A DNA stretch of 64,000 nucleotides from an uncultured Clostridia bacterium (lineage in GTDB: Bacteria; Bacillota; Clostridia; UMGS1810): assembly GCA_934463165.1 (NCBI GenBank), contig CAKSJG010000001.1:124001-188000 (forward strand), read 5' to 3'. Position numbers and translations under genes: made by a program. A model generated the notes under the pieces. That model saw nothing but the letters and a program-made list of their open reading frames with translations, searched no databases and had not been told where the DNA came from. This document shows positions 43,985-53,364 of this stretch, piece by piece (position 1 is the stretch's first letter; each line of letters begins with the position of its first letter).

Positions 43985-45139
43985 TTATTTTTTTTGCATC
44001 ACAAGCCAGTTTTGAAGGACGGTTTTGTAATATGATGCAAAAGATATTTTATTTACGGACTCGTTTGCTACAAGTTTTACGGACGTTTTATATTTCCCGT
44101 TCATAAATATTTTTATTGTACCGACCTCGCTGCCCTTTTTCACGGGTGCACATATTTTTTTGTCTGTAACTGCTTCTGTTTTAAATTCCGAATTATCATT
44201 TTTTGAAAGTACATAATCAATTCTGTTTTCGGGACAAACCGATATTTTATTTTGTTCACCCTTATCAACATCATAAGAATACGTATTCTTTTTTTCATCT
44301 ATGACATTTGTTATTTTATAATTTTTAAATCCGTAATTTAAAAGTGTACTTGCATCCGCCTGCCTTTTTTTGGATGTTTCGGCATTCATGATAACAGCAA
44401 TCAGATGCATATTATCTCTTTTGGCTGTTGCGCTTATACAAAAACCGGCTTTGCTTGTGCTGCCTGTTTTAAGACCTGTTGCGCCTTCGTAAAAACGAAT
44501 AAGCTTATTGGTATTTGAAAGAGTGAATTCACCGTTTCTGAGAGTATCCATCCATATGCCCGTAAAATCAAAAATTTTATTGTGGCGCATAAGTTCCCTG
44601 GACATTATCGAAATGTCGCGTGCTGTTGAATAATGACCGTCGGCATCAAGTCCGCAGCAGTTGACAAAGTGTGTGTTTTTCATTCCGAGTATTTTGGCTT
44701 TTTCATTCATCTTATTTACAAATGCTTCTTCAGTTCCCGATATATGTTCCCCCATTGCAACGGCAGCATCATTTCCCGATGCGACTGCAATTCCCTTAAG
44801 GATATCACGTACGCTTATTTGCTCGCCTTCATCCAGAAAGATGGTAGATCCGCCGTAACTTTTTGCGTGTGCACTACCGGTTATTATATCGTCAAAACTC
44901 ATTCGACCGGCATCAATTTCTTCCATTGCAAGAAGCATTGTCATGATTTTGGTTACGCTTGCAAGAGGTTTTTTTTCATCGGCATTTTTTTCATATAAAA
45001 CTTTTCCGGTTGAATAATCAACCAGTATGGCTGACGGAGCACTGATTGAAACAGCGTCTGTTTCGGCTGCATGAGAATTGACGGAAATGATCATGAAAAT
45101 AACATTTATTATCATAAGCACGGTAAAAAAACGTCTCAT
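43985..45139 (-). CDS. D-alanyl-D-alanine carboxypeptidase (S11, DacF/PBP5 type)
   Basis: A penicillin-binding DD-carboxypeptidase that trims the peptidoglycan stem. ATG 45139 behind GGGTGAT gives 384 residues with a signal peptide (RRFFTVLMIINVIFMIISVN, cleaved near SHAAET). The active site has SVTK (Ser-x-x-Lys), SGNDAAVAM (SxN) and LKTGSTSKAG (KTG). A C-terminal beta-rich domain follows (about 270-384). No clear amphipathic membrane anchor is seen, though the end TVLQNWLVMQKK is weakly hydrophobic. The family includes sporulation-linked DacF. The lipase-fold gene lies 80 bases upstream. Confidence 0.95.
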   Translation of the reverse strand: MRRFFTVLMIINVIFMIISVNSHAAETDAVSISAPSAILVDYSTGKVLYEKNADEKKPLASVTKIMTMLLAMEEIDAGRMSFDDIITGSAHAKSYGGSTIFLDEGEQISVRDILKGIAVASGNDAAVAMGEHISGTEEAFVNKMNEKAKILGMKNTHFVNCCGLDADGHYSTARDISIMSRELMRHNKIFDFTGIWMDTLRNGEFTLSNTNKLIRFYEGATGLKTGSTSKAGFCISATAKRDNMHLIAVIMNAETSKKRQADASTLLNYGFKNYKITNVIDEKKNTYSYDVDKGEQNKISVCPENRIDYVLSKNDNSEFKTEAVTDKKICAPVKKGSEVGTIKIFMNGKYKTSVKLVANESVNKISFASYYKTVLQNWLVMQKK

Positions 45140-45219
45140 AAATATATCACCCGTAATATATTTATGAATGAAAATATTGATATTATTCCGAATATTATAA
45201 AATAATTGATCGGAGCTTG

Positions 45220-46536
45220 TCACTTTTTATTAAATGTTATATCAGCAGGATCTGCGCAATTCAGCCAGCATAAATACAACTCAGGCCTGTGTTGATTAAA
45301 AGCTTCAAATGAAAGACCTTTTTTCAGAATTTTAAAAATTTCATTTATCCTCTCGTTAAATATGAAATTTTTAAATATGTTTTCCGGATTTTCAAAACCG
45401 TATATTCTGAAAAGAGCATTTAAAACAATAATTTCATCCGGAATATGAATTCCGTATTTGCCGATATAATCCGAATATTTGTATAACCCTGATTTCTTCA
45501 ATGCTTCCCGTGCTTTTTCACCGTGTAGTTTTATTAATGATCTTATGCTGTCTCCCCTATTCCATATACCGTCCGAATCTGTTTCTTTTTCACAGTAAAT
45601 TTTAACAAAATCCATTATCGGTCTTTGAAAATTATGTCCGAATTCGCTTGACGATGAAGCAAAAATAAGCATTATATGCAGCACAGCCGCTACGGAATCC
45701 GTATCGGAAAAAGATATGCCCGCTCCCGAAAATTTATCCATTTTTTCAAAAACATACTCAAGCATTGCAGTATCATAAGGCAGAATACAGTCAACTCCGT
45801 ATCGGTTATACTTCCATTGTTCGGGTGGTATCATGGGAACAGGATCAAACGGATTGATGATATTAAATATATAATCAAATTTCGGGCTTTTTAAATAGTT
45901 AACATTTTCATTGCTGACTCTCGGAGAAGCAAATGTATATGTAAAAATATCGCAGTTTGTATATTCGCGGCAATCTTTCAAGATTGCAGAGAGTAAGTTT
46001 GAAATTGCGCCGCCCCTGCTGTATCCCGTTATCCATATTTTAAGTTTGGAGTGATAAACATTTGTATAATTTTTTAAACCGGCCGCAATATTTTGTGCCG
46101 ATATATAAAATCCGTTATGAATGTTTTTATCATTCCCCGATACGTTAAAATTATCAACCCACTCACAGCCGTAATTGCCGCCGCGTATTATAACGGAAAC
46201 AAGTGTAAAAGTCTCGAATTTTTTTGTTGAAAAAACATATGCTGCCTTTGATGACGAATCATTTAAAGAATCGTTATAACCGGAGGTGTAAATATCTTTA
46301 AATTCAAATGCATTCAACAGATTTATGATATCATCATCTCTTCCGCAGTTTTTTGTGCATCCCCAATCAATCATTGATTCAGAAGATGAAAAAGCCGAAC
46401 ATGAAAAACAAAGTGAAGTGTGTGAAAGTCCGGGATTATATACATTGCCGGCATTTTCAAACCAATGAGGTATTAATTCAACCTTTTCTTCTGCGTATGT
46501 TCCGTCATTCAATTGTATTTGTGCATTGTATTCCAT
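45220..46536 (-). CDS. Lipase-fold alpha/beta hydrolase (class 3 lipase/Mbeg1-like)
   Basis: A 438-residue cytosolic protein without a signal peptide. The nucleophile elbow is WITGYSRGGAISNLLSAILK (Gly-x-Ser-x-Gly), followed by TYTFASPRVSNENVNY and NIINPFDPVPMIPP, which fit the class 3 lipase pattern with the acid residue in that loop. Similar Clostridia proteins are annotated as lipase family or Mbeg1-like. Substrate unknown. ATG 46536 follows AAAGGCGG, which lies in the loop of a 10-bp inverted repeat. Expression control by that hairpin is possible. Confidence 0.8.
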   Translation of the reverse strand: MEYNAQIQLNDGTYAEEKVELIPHWFENAGNVYNPGLSHTSLCFSCSAFSSSESMIDWGCTKNCGRDDDIINLLNAFEFKDIYTSGYNDSLNDSSSKAAYVFSTKKFETFTLVSVIIRGGNYGCEWVDNFNVSGNDKNIHNGFYISAQNIAAGLKNYTNVYHSKLKIWITGYSRGGAISNLLSAILKDCREYTNCDIFTYTFASPRVSNENVNYLKSPKFDYIFNIINPFDPVPMIPPEQWKYNRYGVDCILPYDTAMLEYVFEKMDKFSGAGISFSDTDSVAAVLHIMLIFASSSSEFGHNFQRPIMDFVKIYCEKETDSDGIWNRGDSIRSLIKLHGEKAREALKKSGLYKYSDYIGKYGIHIPDEIIVLNALFRIYGFENPENIFKNFIFNERINEIFKILKKGLSFEAFNQHRPELYLCWLNCADPADITFNKK

Positions 46537-46574
46537 GTCATATTCCGCCTTTCATATGCTTACAGAATATGACA
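46536..46574 (-). promoter_or_regulatory. Inverted repeat sequestering the start of the lipase-fold gene
   Basis: Arms TGTCATATTC and GAATATGACA (46536-46545 and 46565-46574) are perfect over 10 bp. On the mRNA the AAAGGCGG ribosome binding site falls in the loop and the ATG at the end of the stem. It could tune translation or bind a repressor. Confidence 0.45.
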
Positions 46575-46589
46575 CCGATTATGTTTATG

Positions 46590-47816
46590 TTAAACTTTTT
46601 TTCTGATTATTGCAAAGTTATTTAAATGTCTTCCGGGTTTTATTTTTACGGTCATTTGCGGATGCGGTGCAACATCTATATGTTCGTCGTTTTCATCTGT
46701 CATATAATCCGCTTTAAAAGAAAACGATTTTTCGCCGGGCATCATAGCTTCGAGTTCATCGCCTTTAAAAAATCTGTTTCTCTGTTCCAATATAGCCACG
46801 CCGTTTTTTTCATCATATGATTTGACAACCGCAACGATTGTATAGTCTTGAATATAAGTATTACTTGTATACAGCTGATTGTTTTCATCGGGCTTATTGT
46901 AATAAAAGCCTGTGGTATACTCTCTGTGACTTACTTTTTCAAGCTCGGTATTTATATACGGATCAATTTTAAAATTGTCGGGATCTTTGTAATAAGAATC
47001 TATAGCACGTCTGTATGCTCCGACAACTGTTGCAACGTACAGCTCATTTTTGACACGTCCCTCTATTTTGAAGCTGTTTATTCCCGCTTTTATCAGATCC
47101 GGAATATAGTTTACCATGCATAGATCCTTGGAATTATATAAAAATGTTCCGCGGTCGTTTTCAAAGACAGGCATATACTGCCCGGGGCGTTTTTCCTCCA
47201 TAAGATAATATTTCCATCTGCACGGATGCGAGCATGCGCCTTTGTTGGCATCTCGGTGAGTAAGATAATTGCTGAGCAGGCATCTTCCGCTGTATGAAAC
47301 ACACATTGCACCGTGAACAAAACATTCCAACTCTTCATCAGGCTTTATGTTTGAACGAATTTCTGCAATTTCTTTAAAAGAAAGGTCTCTTGCAAGAACA
47401 ACTCTCCTTGCGCCAAGCTTGTACCACATTTTGGCACTCATATAATTGGTATTGTTTGCCTGGGTGCTTATATGTATGTCTAAATTAGGTGCTGTTTCAC
47501 GAACAATTGAAAATGCGCCGAGATCCGATACTATAACAGCGTCTGCTCCCATGGAACTGACTTCTTTTATAAATGACGGAAAATCTTTAAGGTCATCATT
47601 ATGAGGAATAATATTTGCCGTTATGTAAACTTTTTTTCCTCTGCTGTGAGCATATTCTATACCTTCGGCAATTTCATCAAGGGTAAAATTATCAGCAGCT
47701 ACCCTTAAGGAAAATTCTTCTCCGCCAATATAAACTGCATCTGCGCCGTATTCAATGGCATATTTGAGTTTTTTTAAATTTCCGGCAGGTGCCAAAAGTT
47801 CTGCTTTGTTATTCAT
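46590..47816 (-). CDS. Peptidase U32 family protein (tRNA hydroxylation TrhP/YrrO type)
   Basis: A 408-residue U32 family protein. The start KAELLAPAGNLKKLKYAIEY and the signature ECFVHGAMCVSYSGRCLLSN, with its iron-sulphur-type cysteines, are clear, as is CSHPCRWKYYLM. Members with this domain order act in prephenate-dependent hydroxylation of U34 in tRNA (TrhP) rather than as proteases. The upstream O-methyltransferase gene, 13 bases away, fits TrmR, which turns ho5U into mo5U. So the pair probably builds mo5U34. The C-terminal TRAM/barrel-like part (NRFFKGDELEAMMPG) is complete. Confidence 0.9.
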   Translation of the reverse strand: MNNKAELLAPAGNLKKLKYAIEYGADAVYIGGEEFSLRVAADNFTLDEIAEGIEYAHSRGKKVYITANIIPHNDDLKDFPSFIKEVSSMGADAVIVSDLGAFSIVRETAPNLDIHISTQANNTNYMSAKMWYKLGARRVVLARDLSFKEIAEIRSNIKPDEELECFVHGAMCVSYSGRCLLSNYLTHRDANKGACSHPCRWKYYLMEEKRPGQYMPVFENDRGTFLYNSKDLCMVNYIPDLIKAGINSFKIEGRVKNELYVATVVGAYRRAIDSYYKDPDNFKIDPYINTELEKVSHREYTTGFYYNKPDENNQLYTSNTYIQDYTIVAVVKSYDEKNGVAILEQRNRFFKGDELEAMMPGEKSFSFKADYMTDENDEHIDVAPHPQMTVKIKPGRHLNNFAIIRKKV

Positions 47817-47829
47817 GTTGTATCTCCTT

Positions 47830-48483
47830 TCAATCAGACAGCTTTACGGATACAGAAACACCGTCACCTATAGGAATAATTGATGTTTCAAGCTTTGAGT
47901 TATGAGATATGTAATACAAAAATTCACGTATATTGGCGATGATCGTATTTTGCTTTCTCGGAGCGAGATCGTTATTTGATATCATTCCCTTATAAAGAAT
48001 ATTGTCACATACTATGAGTCCTCCGATTTTAAGATACGGAAATACGGTATCAAGATAATATCTGTACATTGATTTGTTTGCATCCATAAATATCATATCA
48101 TAACTGCCGTCTAAATTTTTTATGTTTTCATATGCATCGCCGTATATAACATCAATTATTTTATCTTTACCGGCTTTTTTTATGTTTTTTACGGCTTCGG
48201 CATAATAATTTTCATCTTTTTCAAATGTTATAATCTTTCCGTCATTCGGTAAATAATCTGAGAAAAACAAAGATGAATATCCTATTGCCGTTCCTAATTC
48301 AACAATGTTTTTAATTTCTCTATATCTTAATAACACCCCGAGGAGACAGCGCACTTCTTTTTGTATTATCGGAACATTTTCTTTTTTTGCATATTGTTCC
48401 ATATCATAAAGATATCCGCTTGTATCGGCAAGTGTTGAATTTAAATATTCAACAATATGTGTGTAGTTTATGTTATCAGTCAT
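47830..48483 (-). CDS. Class I SAM-dependent O-methyltransferase (TrmR/YrrM type)
   Basis: A 217-residue O-methyltransferase of the catechol-OMT/caffeoyl-CoA-OMT-like family. The preferred ATG 48483 follows GAGGAGA; a longer frame to 48561 would run far into yunB. Motifs are IVELGTAIGYSSLFFSD (SAM binding), IITFEKDENYYAEA, YDMIFMDANKSMYRYY and VCDNILYKG. With the adjoining U32 gene it resembles the yrrM-yrrN/O cluster, whose methyltransferase TrmR methylates 5-hydroxyuridine at tRNA position 34. Metal-dependent catechol-type activity is the alternative. Confidence 0.88.
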   Translation of the reverse strand: MTDNINYTHIVEYLNSTLADTSGYLYDMEQYAKKENVPIIQKEVRCLLGVLLRYREIKNIVELGTAIGYSSLFFSDYLPNDGKIITFEKDENYYAEAVKNIKKAGKDKIIDVIYGDAYENIKNLDGSYDMIFMDANKSMYRYYLDTVFPYLKIGGLIVCDNILYKGMISNNDLAPRKQNTIIANIREFLYYISHNSKLETSIIPIGDGVSVSVKLSD

Positions 48484-49123
48484 TTGAATTTTCTCCTCTG
48501 TTAAGTTTAAAAATTTGTTCCGGACAATCTCCGTTAATAACCGTTTGGGCAAGTATGACATTTGTATTCATGATTGTGTGTGTATCATAAAACGGAAGAA
48601 GCAGCGCTACATCTGCATTTATTTTGATTTTTAAAGTATGCATTACGCTGTTTATCCCGGCTGATTCAAAGTTCTGTTCGAAATCAGTCTGAATGCAGCC
48701 TCGCTGCACGAGTTTAAAATGCAGTTTCGGACCTTTTCCTATAAAATATATGTTATTGCTGAAATCTCCGACAGGAATATAAACATCATTATCATCACAA
48801 TCGGTAAGTTCTTTTGATATTCTTGTTGAAATTTCGGATTTGATTTTATTTACCAATACATAATTAATATTAACGGAGCTGATTTTTCCGTCAGCCGTAT
48901 ATTTAATATCGGCAAGTTTTGAATAGTCGATACTATATTCTTCTATTACTCTGCTTGTTACATTATTCATTATTTCAAACATATCATTTTCAGCATATGA
49001 ATGCAGCACATCGGCTCCGCGCGGAAAAAAATATTTTTTTGCACATTGTGTGAGAATAGTAAATAATGTAACAATAACAATTAAAAAAGTTATTAATAAT
49101 CCGGAATATTTTCTTTTTTTCAT
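48476..49123 (-). CDS. yunB: Sporulation protein YunB
   Basis: A 215-residue protein with one N-terminal membrane helix (GLLITFLIVIVTLFTILTQC) and an outside domain typical of YunB: NVTSRVIEEYSIDYSKLADI, INYVLVNKIKSEISTRISKE, VYIPVGDFSNNIYFIGKGPK and NADVALLLPFYDTHTI. In Bacillus, YunB belongs to the mother-cell sigma-E regulon, and its loss impairs sporulation. Its presence suggests a spore-former or recent descendant. It overlaps the methyltransferase gene by 8 bases. No sigma-E-type promoter was identified. Confidence 0.88.
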   Translation of the reverse strand: MKKRKYSGLLITFLIVIVTLFTILTQCAKKYFFPRGADVLHSYAENDMFEIMNNVTSRVIEEYSIDYSKLADIKYTADGKISSVNINYVLVNKIKSEISTRISKELTDCDDNDVYIPVGDFSNNIYFIGKGPKLHFKLVQRGCIQTDFEQNFESAGINSVMHTLKIKINADVALLLPFYDTHTIMNTNVILAQTVINGDCPEQIFKLNRGENSND

Positions 49124-49170
49124 AAATTAACACCTGTATAATATTATGAAAAAATAATTATATAATTCCC

Positions 49171-50418
49171 TTATTCTTCTGCAAGGTCAGCTCCGAGTTT
49201 TTTTAATTTTTTCGCAAAGTCGCAATATCCGCGTTTTATATACTGTGTTTCACCGATAACAGTTTTTCCGTCAGCACAAAGTGCAGCCAAAACCAATGCC
49301 GCTCCGGCTCTTAAATCTGTTGCCTTAACTTCAGCTCCCTTAAGATGTCCATGACCCGATATTACGGCGGTTCTGCCGTCTATCTTTATGTCCGCGTCCA
49401 TTCTTATAAGCTCCGGAATATACATAAATCTGTTTTCAAACACCGTTTCGGTAATAACGGATGTTCCTATGCAATTACACATTAAAGCTGCGAACTGTGA
49501 CTGCATATCGGTCGGAAATCCCGGAAACGGCATGGTTTTAATGTCTGTGCTTTTATTAATATTATTACATTCTATTGTAAGTTCTGAGCTGTATTCTTCA
49601 ATGTATGCGCCTATTTCCGAAAGTTTTGCGCTTACAGCGCACAAATGCGAGCATTCAACGTTTTTCAGGTGCAGTTTTCCGCGTGTTAAAGCTGCTCCTA
49701 TCATAAATGTGCCGGCTTCGATTCTGTCGGGAATAATTCTGTAATAGCAGCCGTGAAGTTTTTTTACTCCCTTTACAGTTATTTTATCTGTTCCGCCGCC
49801 GATTATATCTGCGCCGCATTTATTTAAAAAATTGATTAAGTCAACAATTTCGGGTTCTGACGCACAGTTTTCTATAACGGTTTCATTTTCAGCAAATACA
49901 GATGCCATTATAATATTTTGAGTTGCCCCGACAGACGGAAAATCAAGGTAAATTTTTGTTCCTTCGGGTTTTTTACATTTAATATGTGCGTATCCGTCCT
50001 TTATACTGCATTGAGCGCCGAGAAGCTCAAATCCTTTCAGATGAAGATCAACCGGTCTGCTGCCTATTGCACATCCTCCCGGCAAAGCAACGCATGCATA
50101 TCCGAAGCGTGCCGTCAGCGCACCGGCAAAAAGAAATGAAGCTCTTATTTTGCCTGCAAGTTCAAAAGGTATATCTGCATTTATGATTTTAGAAGTATCA
50201 ATATTTAATTTATCATTCACACGGGTTACGATGCATCCGAGTTTTTCAAGCATTTCTATCATTATGTCTATGTCACTCAAATCGGGAACCGATTCAATGA
50301 CGCATAATCCGTCTGTTAATATACATGCTGCAAGTATCGGCAAAGCGGCATTTTTTGATCCTGATATATTTACAGTACCGTTTAAAACAGATTTTGAATT
50401 TACTATAATTTTTGACAA
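49171..50418 (-). CDS. murA: UDP-N-acetylglucosamine 1-carboxyvinyltransferase
   Basis: The first committed enzyme of peptidoglycan synthesis, adding enolpyruvate to UDP-GlcNAc. The 415-residue protein shows GSKNAALPILAACILTDG, the catalytic cysteine (fosfomycin target) in LPGGCAIGSRPVDLH, and TDMQSQFAALMC and RAGAALVLAAL. Cysteine rather than aspartate at the active site implies fosfomycin sensitivity if the drug enters. The start codon is an ATT- or TTG-like alternative read as the frame start, next to ISKIIVN-like family N-terminus; the exact start is less certain. The candidate promoter lies just upstream, so it is probably monocistronic. Confidence 0.95.
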   Translation of the reverse strand: MSKIIVNSKSVLNGTVNISGSKNAALPILAACILTDGLCVIESVPDLSDIDIMIEMLEKLGCIVTRVNDKLNIDTSKIINADIPFELAGKIRASFLFAGALTARFGYACVALPGGCAIGSRPVDLHLKGFELLGAQCSIKDGYAHIKCKKPEGTKIYLDFPSVGATQNIIMASVFAENETVIENCASEPEIVDLINFLNKCGADIIGGGTDKITVKGVKKLHGCYYRIIPDRIEAGTFMIGAALTRGKLHLKNVECSHLCAVSAKLSEIGAYIEEYSSELTIECNNINKSTDIKTMPFPGFPTDMQSQFAALMCNCIGTSVITETVFENRFMYIPELIRMDADIKIDGRTAVISGHGHLKGAEVKATDLRAGAALVLAALCADGKTVIGETQYIKRGYCDFAKKLKKLGADLAEE

Positions 50419-50473
50419 TTAGATCACCGTATTCAAATAATATTCTTTTGTATTATTGTTTTGGCTGTCAAAA

Positions 50474-50501
50474 ATTATACCGTATAATAAGTATATACCA
50501 A
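50474..50501 (-). promoter_or_regulatory. Candidate murA promoter
   Basis: On the minus strand TTGGTA (50501-50496) and TATAAT (50479-50474) are 16 bases apart. The site lies between gatB and murA. Confidence 0.5.
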
Positions 50502-50504
50502 AAA

Positions 50505-51911
50505 CTACATATTTTCAACTATTATTTTTTGGATTTGTTCAGCATCGGCTCTTCCGTTCAATTTTTTCATTGTCTGACCCATCAAAGCGGCGAGTGCTTT
50601 TGTCTTTCCGCTTTTATAACTGTCAACAATTTTTTTGTTATTGTCTATAACCTCTTTTATTATTTTTAAAACTGTTTCATTATCTAACGGTTTTAAATCA
50701 TTCAAATCAAATAATTCGTAAAACGACTTACCTTCGGAAAACATTTTATCAATTATTTTTTTTGTGAAATTCGGCAGTATTTTTCCGCTTTGTATGAGAT
50801 TGATAACCTCTGCCGTATCATTGGGTGTTACAGCTATTTTTTCTTCGCGCATCGAATCTTCATTCACAATTCTGAAAATGTGAGTTAATATAATCGATGC
50901 ACTCATTTTGGGATTGTCCGTCAATTTTACCAATTCTTCAAAATATTTTGATATATTTACATATTTGAGTATGTGTTTTGCCTCTGTCTCTTTAAGCTTA
51001 AATTCATTAATGTATCTGAAGAGCTTTGCATCCGGAAGCTCCGGAAGCGAGGTTTTTATTGCATTTTTTTCGGCTTCGGAAATGCGAATGGGCATTACAT
51101 CGGGGTCTTTAAAGTATCGGTAATCATTTAATTCTTCCTTGCTTCTCATATGATATGTCATGCATGTACTTTCATCAAATCCGAGGGTTTCTCTCTCTAT
51201 TATTTTGCCCGAATCAATAAGTTTAATCTGGCGTGTTGATTCATATTTTATAGCCTTTGAAATATTTGAAAATGAGCTCATGTTTTTTATTTCGCATCTC
51301 TCGCCCATGGTTTTATCGGAACTGCATACCGATATATTAACGTCGCTTCTCATTGAACCTTCCTGCATTTTGCAGTCCGATATATCAAGATATTTTGCAA
51401 TTAGTCTTATTTTTTCAAGATATTCGATTACTTCTGAATCACTGTGAAAGTCGGGTTCGGTTACAATTTCAATAAGCGGTACTCCTGCTCTGTTATAATC
51501 GATATACACATTTTTTTCATCATTTATTATTTTCCCTGCATCTTCTTCTATGTGTATTCGGTTAATTCTTATAATATTTCCGTTTGATAATTTGAATTTT
51601 CCGTCGGTGCACATCGGGACATAATACTGTGATATCTGATATGCTTTTGCCAGATCGGGATATGAATAATTTTTTCTGTCCATATATGATACGGATGAAA
51701 TGTTACACCCGAGAGATAATCCCATGCGCATTGCATACTGCATTACTTTTTTGTTGAGGAGGGGCAGCGTGCCGGGCATTCCGATGCATATCGGACAGCA
51801 ATTTGTGTTGGGCTGTGATCCGAATGACGATTTACATCCGCAAAAAATTTTTGTTGATGTTGAAAGTTCGATATGCGTTTCAAGCCCTATTGAAGTATAG
51901 TAATTAATCAT
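50505..51911 (-). CDS. gatB: Asp-tRNA(Asn)/Glu-tRNA(Gln) amidotransferase subunit B
   Basis: GatB carries the kinase and tRNA-binding site of GatCAB, which makes Gln-tRNA(Gln) and Asn-tRNA(Asn) by transamidation. From ATG 51911 it has 468 residues; the in-frame GTG at 51920 is part of the ribosome binding site GGCGGTG. Motifs are SIGLETHIELSTSTKIFCGC, NTNCCPICIGMPGTLP with its zinc-type cysteines, RIHIEEDAGK and DYNRAGVPLIEIVTEPD. The C-terminal YqeY-like tail domain (ALAALMGQTMKKLNGRADAE) is present. It overlaps gatA by 8 bases. Confidence 0.97.
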   Translation of the reverse strand: MINYYTSIGLETHIELSTSTKIFCGCKSSFGSQPNTNCCPICIGMPGTLPLLNKKVMQYAMRMGLSLGCNISSVSYMDRKNYSYPDLAKAYQISQYYVPMCTDGKFKLSNGNIIRINRIHIEEDAGKIINDEKNVYIDYNRAGVPLIEIVTEPDFHSDSEVIEYLEKIRLIAKYLDISDCKMQEGSMRSDVNISVCSSDKTMGERCEIKNMSSFSNISKAIKYESTRQIKLIDSGKIIERETLGFDESTCMTYHMRSKEELNDYRYFKDPDVMPIRISEAEKNAIKTSLPELPDAKLFRYINEFKLKETEAKHILKYVNISKYFEELVKLTDNPKMSASIILTHIFRIVNEDSMREEKIAVTPNDTAEVINLIQSGKILPNFTKKIIDKMFSEGKSFYELFDLNDLKPLDNETVLKIIKEVIDNNKKIVDSYKSGKTKALAALMGQTMKKLNGRADAEQIQKIIVENM

Positions 51912-53364
51912 GATTTTCACCGCCGTTATTATGAGTTACAATACCGTTTTGATAAAAATAATCTTCAAGCATGTATGCTGCATTGAGAACGGCTGCGTCA
52001 TCAAACTTTTTTCCGATAATCTGCAAGCCTATCGGCATTGAATTTGAATCATAACCGCATGGTATACTTATTGCCGGCAATTCACACAGATTTGCCGTAA
52101 CCGTACATATATCATTATAATACGTTTTTTCTTTGTTGGCTTCCGACTCGCCAATTTTATATGGATGTGTGCAAACAGTCGGCGTAACAATAAAATCATA
52201 TTTTTCAAAGAGCTTATTAATCCATTCTGCCAGATATTCTTTCATCGAAAAGGCTTTTTTATAATATCTGTCATAAAATCCTTCGCTTAGAACATAATTA
52301 CCGAGCATAATTCTCTTTTTAACTTCGTTGCCGAATCCTTCGGTTCTGCTTTTTTTAATCATATCATTAAATGAAGAATATTTATTCGGGCGGTAACCAT
52401 ACCGTAATCCGTCATAGCGTGACAGATTTGAAGCAGCCTGCGCACTTGCCAAAATATAATAGACAGGTATGATATACTTGGTATTTTCAAAAGAAAAAGT
52501 CTCTGTTATTGCTCCTTTTTTTGAAAGCGCCGAAAAGCACTTTTCGTAACACGCGTTCATATCAGATAAAGCAGAGTCAAAAAGGTTTTTCCATAAACCG
52601 ATTTTTATTCCTTTTATGTCTGTTCCGAGACGGCTTTCGGTTTTTACTCTTTTATATTTTTTGCAGGTATCGTCCATTTTATCATATGCCGATATAACAT
52701 CGAAAACCTTGGCACTGTCAGCTACGGATGATGAAAAAATTCCTATCTGGTCAAAACTTGATGCGTATGATATCAATCCGAAACGCGAAACAGAGGAATA
52801 TGAAGGCTTGAACCCTACACATCCGCAAAAAGAAGCAGGCTGTCTTACGGATCCGCCGGTATCACTGCCCAGGGTAAAAACAGCCGATCCGTTTGCAACA
52901 GCGCATGCACTGCCGCTGCTGCTTCCGCCGCTTACGTAATTTTCATCAATTGGATTTTTCACGCAACCGTAATATGACGATTCGCCGCTTGACCCCATGG
53001 CAAATTCATCCATGTTTGTTTTACCGAACATTATCGCTCCGCCGTTTAAAATTCTGCTGTATGCAAACGCATCATATATGGGTACATAATCCGAAAGCAT
53101 TTTTGAAGCGCAGGTGGTTAATATTCCGCGTGTGGAAATGTTATCCTTAACGGCAAACGGTATGGCAAACAAAGGATAATCGATTTCGTTGTAACCGGAT
53201 TTATCATTATTTTTTAATTGTTCAGCGGCAAAGTCGGCTGTTACGGTGATATATGCGTTACATTTATCAGATCTGACTTTTTTTAAATAATAATCGCACA
53301 ATTCAGACGGAGAGTATTTTTTCTGTTTATAATCAGATTTGATTTTATCAATTTTACCTTTCAT
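51904..53364 (-). CDS. gatA: Asp-tRNA(Asn)/Glu-tRNA(Gln) amidotransferase subunit A
   Basis: The glutaminase subunit of GatCAB, an amidase-signature enzyme that frees ammonia from glutamine. The 486-residue protein has the Ser-cisSer-Lys site: Lys in FAVKDNISTRG, the serine loop GGSSSGSACAVANG and the nucleophile region LGSDTGGSVRQPASFCG. The sequence RIMLGNYVLSEGFYDRYY is a family block. Overlap with gatC (11 bases) and gatB (8 bases) means tight co-translation. Confidence 0.97.
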   Translation of the reverse strand: MKGKIDKIKSDYKQKKYSPSELCDYYLKKVRSDKCNAYITVTADFAAEQLKNNDKSGYNEIDYPLFAIPFAVKDNISTRGILTTCASKMLSDYVPIYDAFAYSRILNGGAIMFGKTNMDEFAMGSSGESSYYGCVKNPIDENYVSGGSSSGSACAVANGSAVFTLGSDTGGSVRQPASFCGCVGFKPSYSSVSRFGLISYASSFDQIGIFSSSVADSAKVFDVISAYDKMDDTCKKYKRVKTESRLGTDIKGIKIGLWKNLFDSALSDMNACYEKCFSALSKKGAITETFSFENTKYIIPVYYILASAQAASNLSRYDGLRYGYRPNKYSSFNDMIKKSRTEGFGNEVKKRIMLGNYVLSEGFYDRYYKKAFSMKEYLAEWINKLFEKYDFIVTPTVCTHPYKIGESEANKEKTYYNDICTVTANLCELPAISIPCGYDSNSMPIGLQIIGKKFDDAAVLNAAYMLEDYFYQNGIVTHNNGGENHD

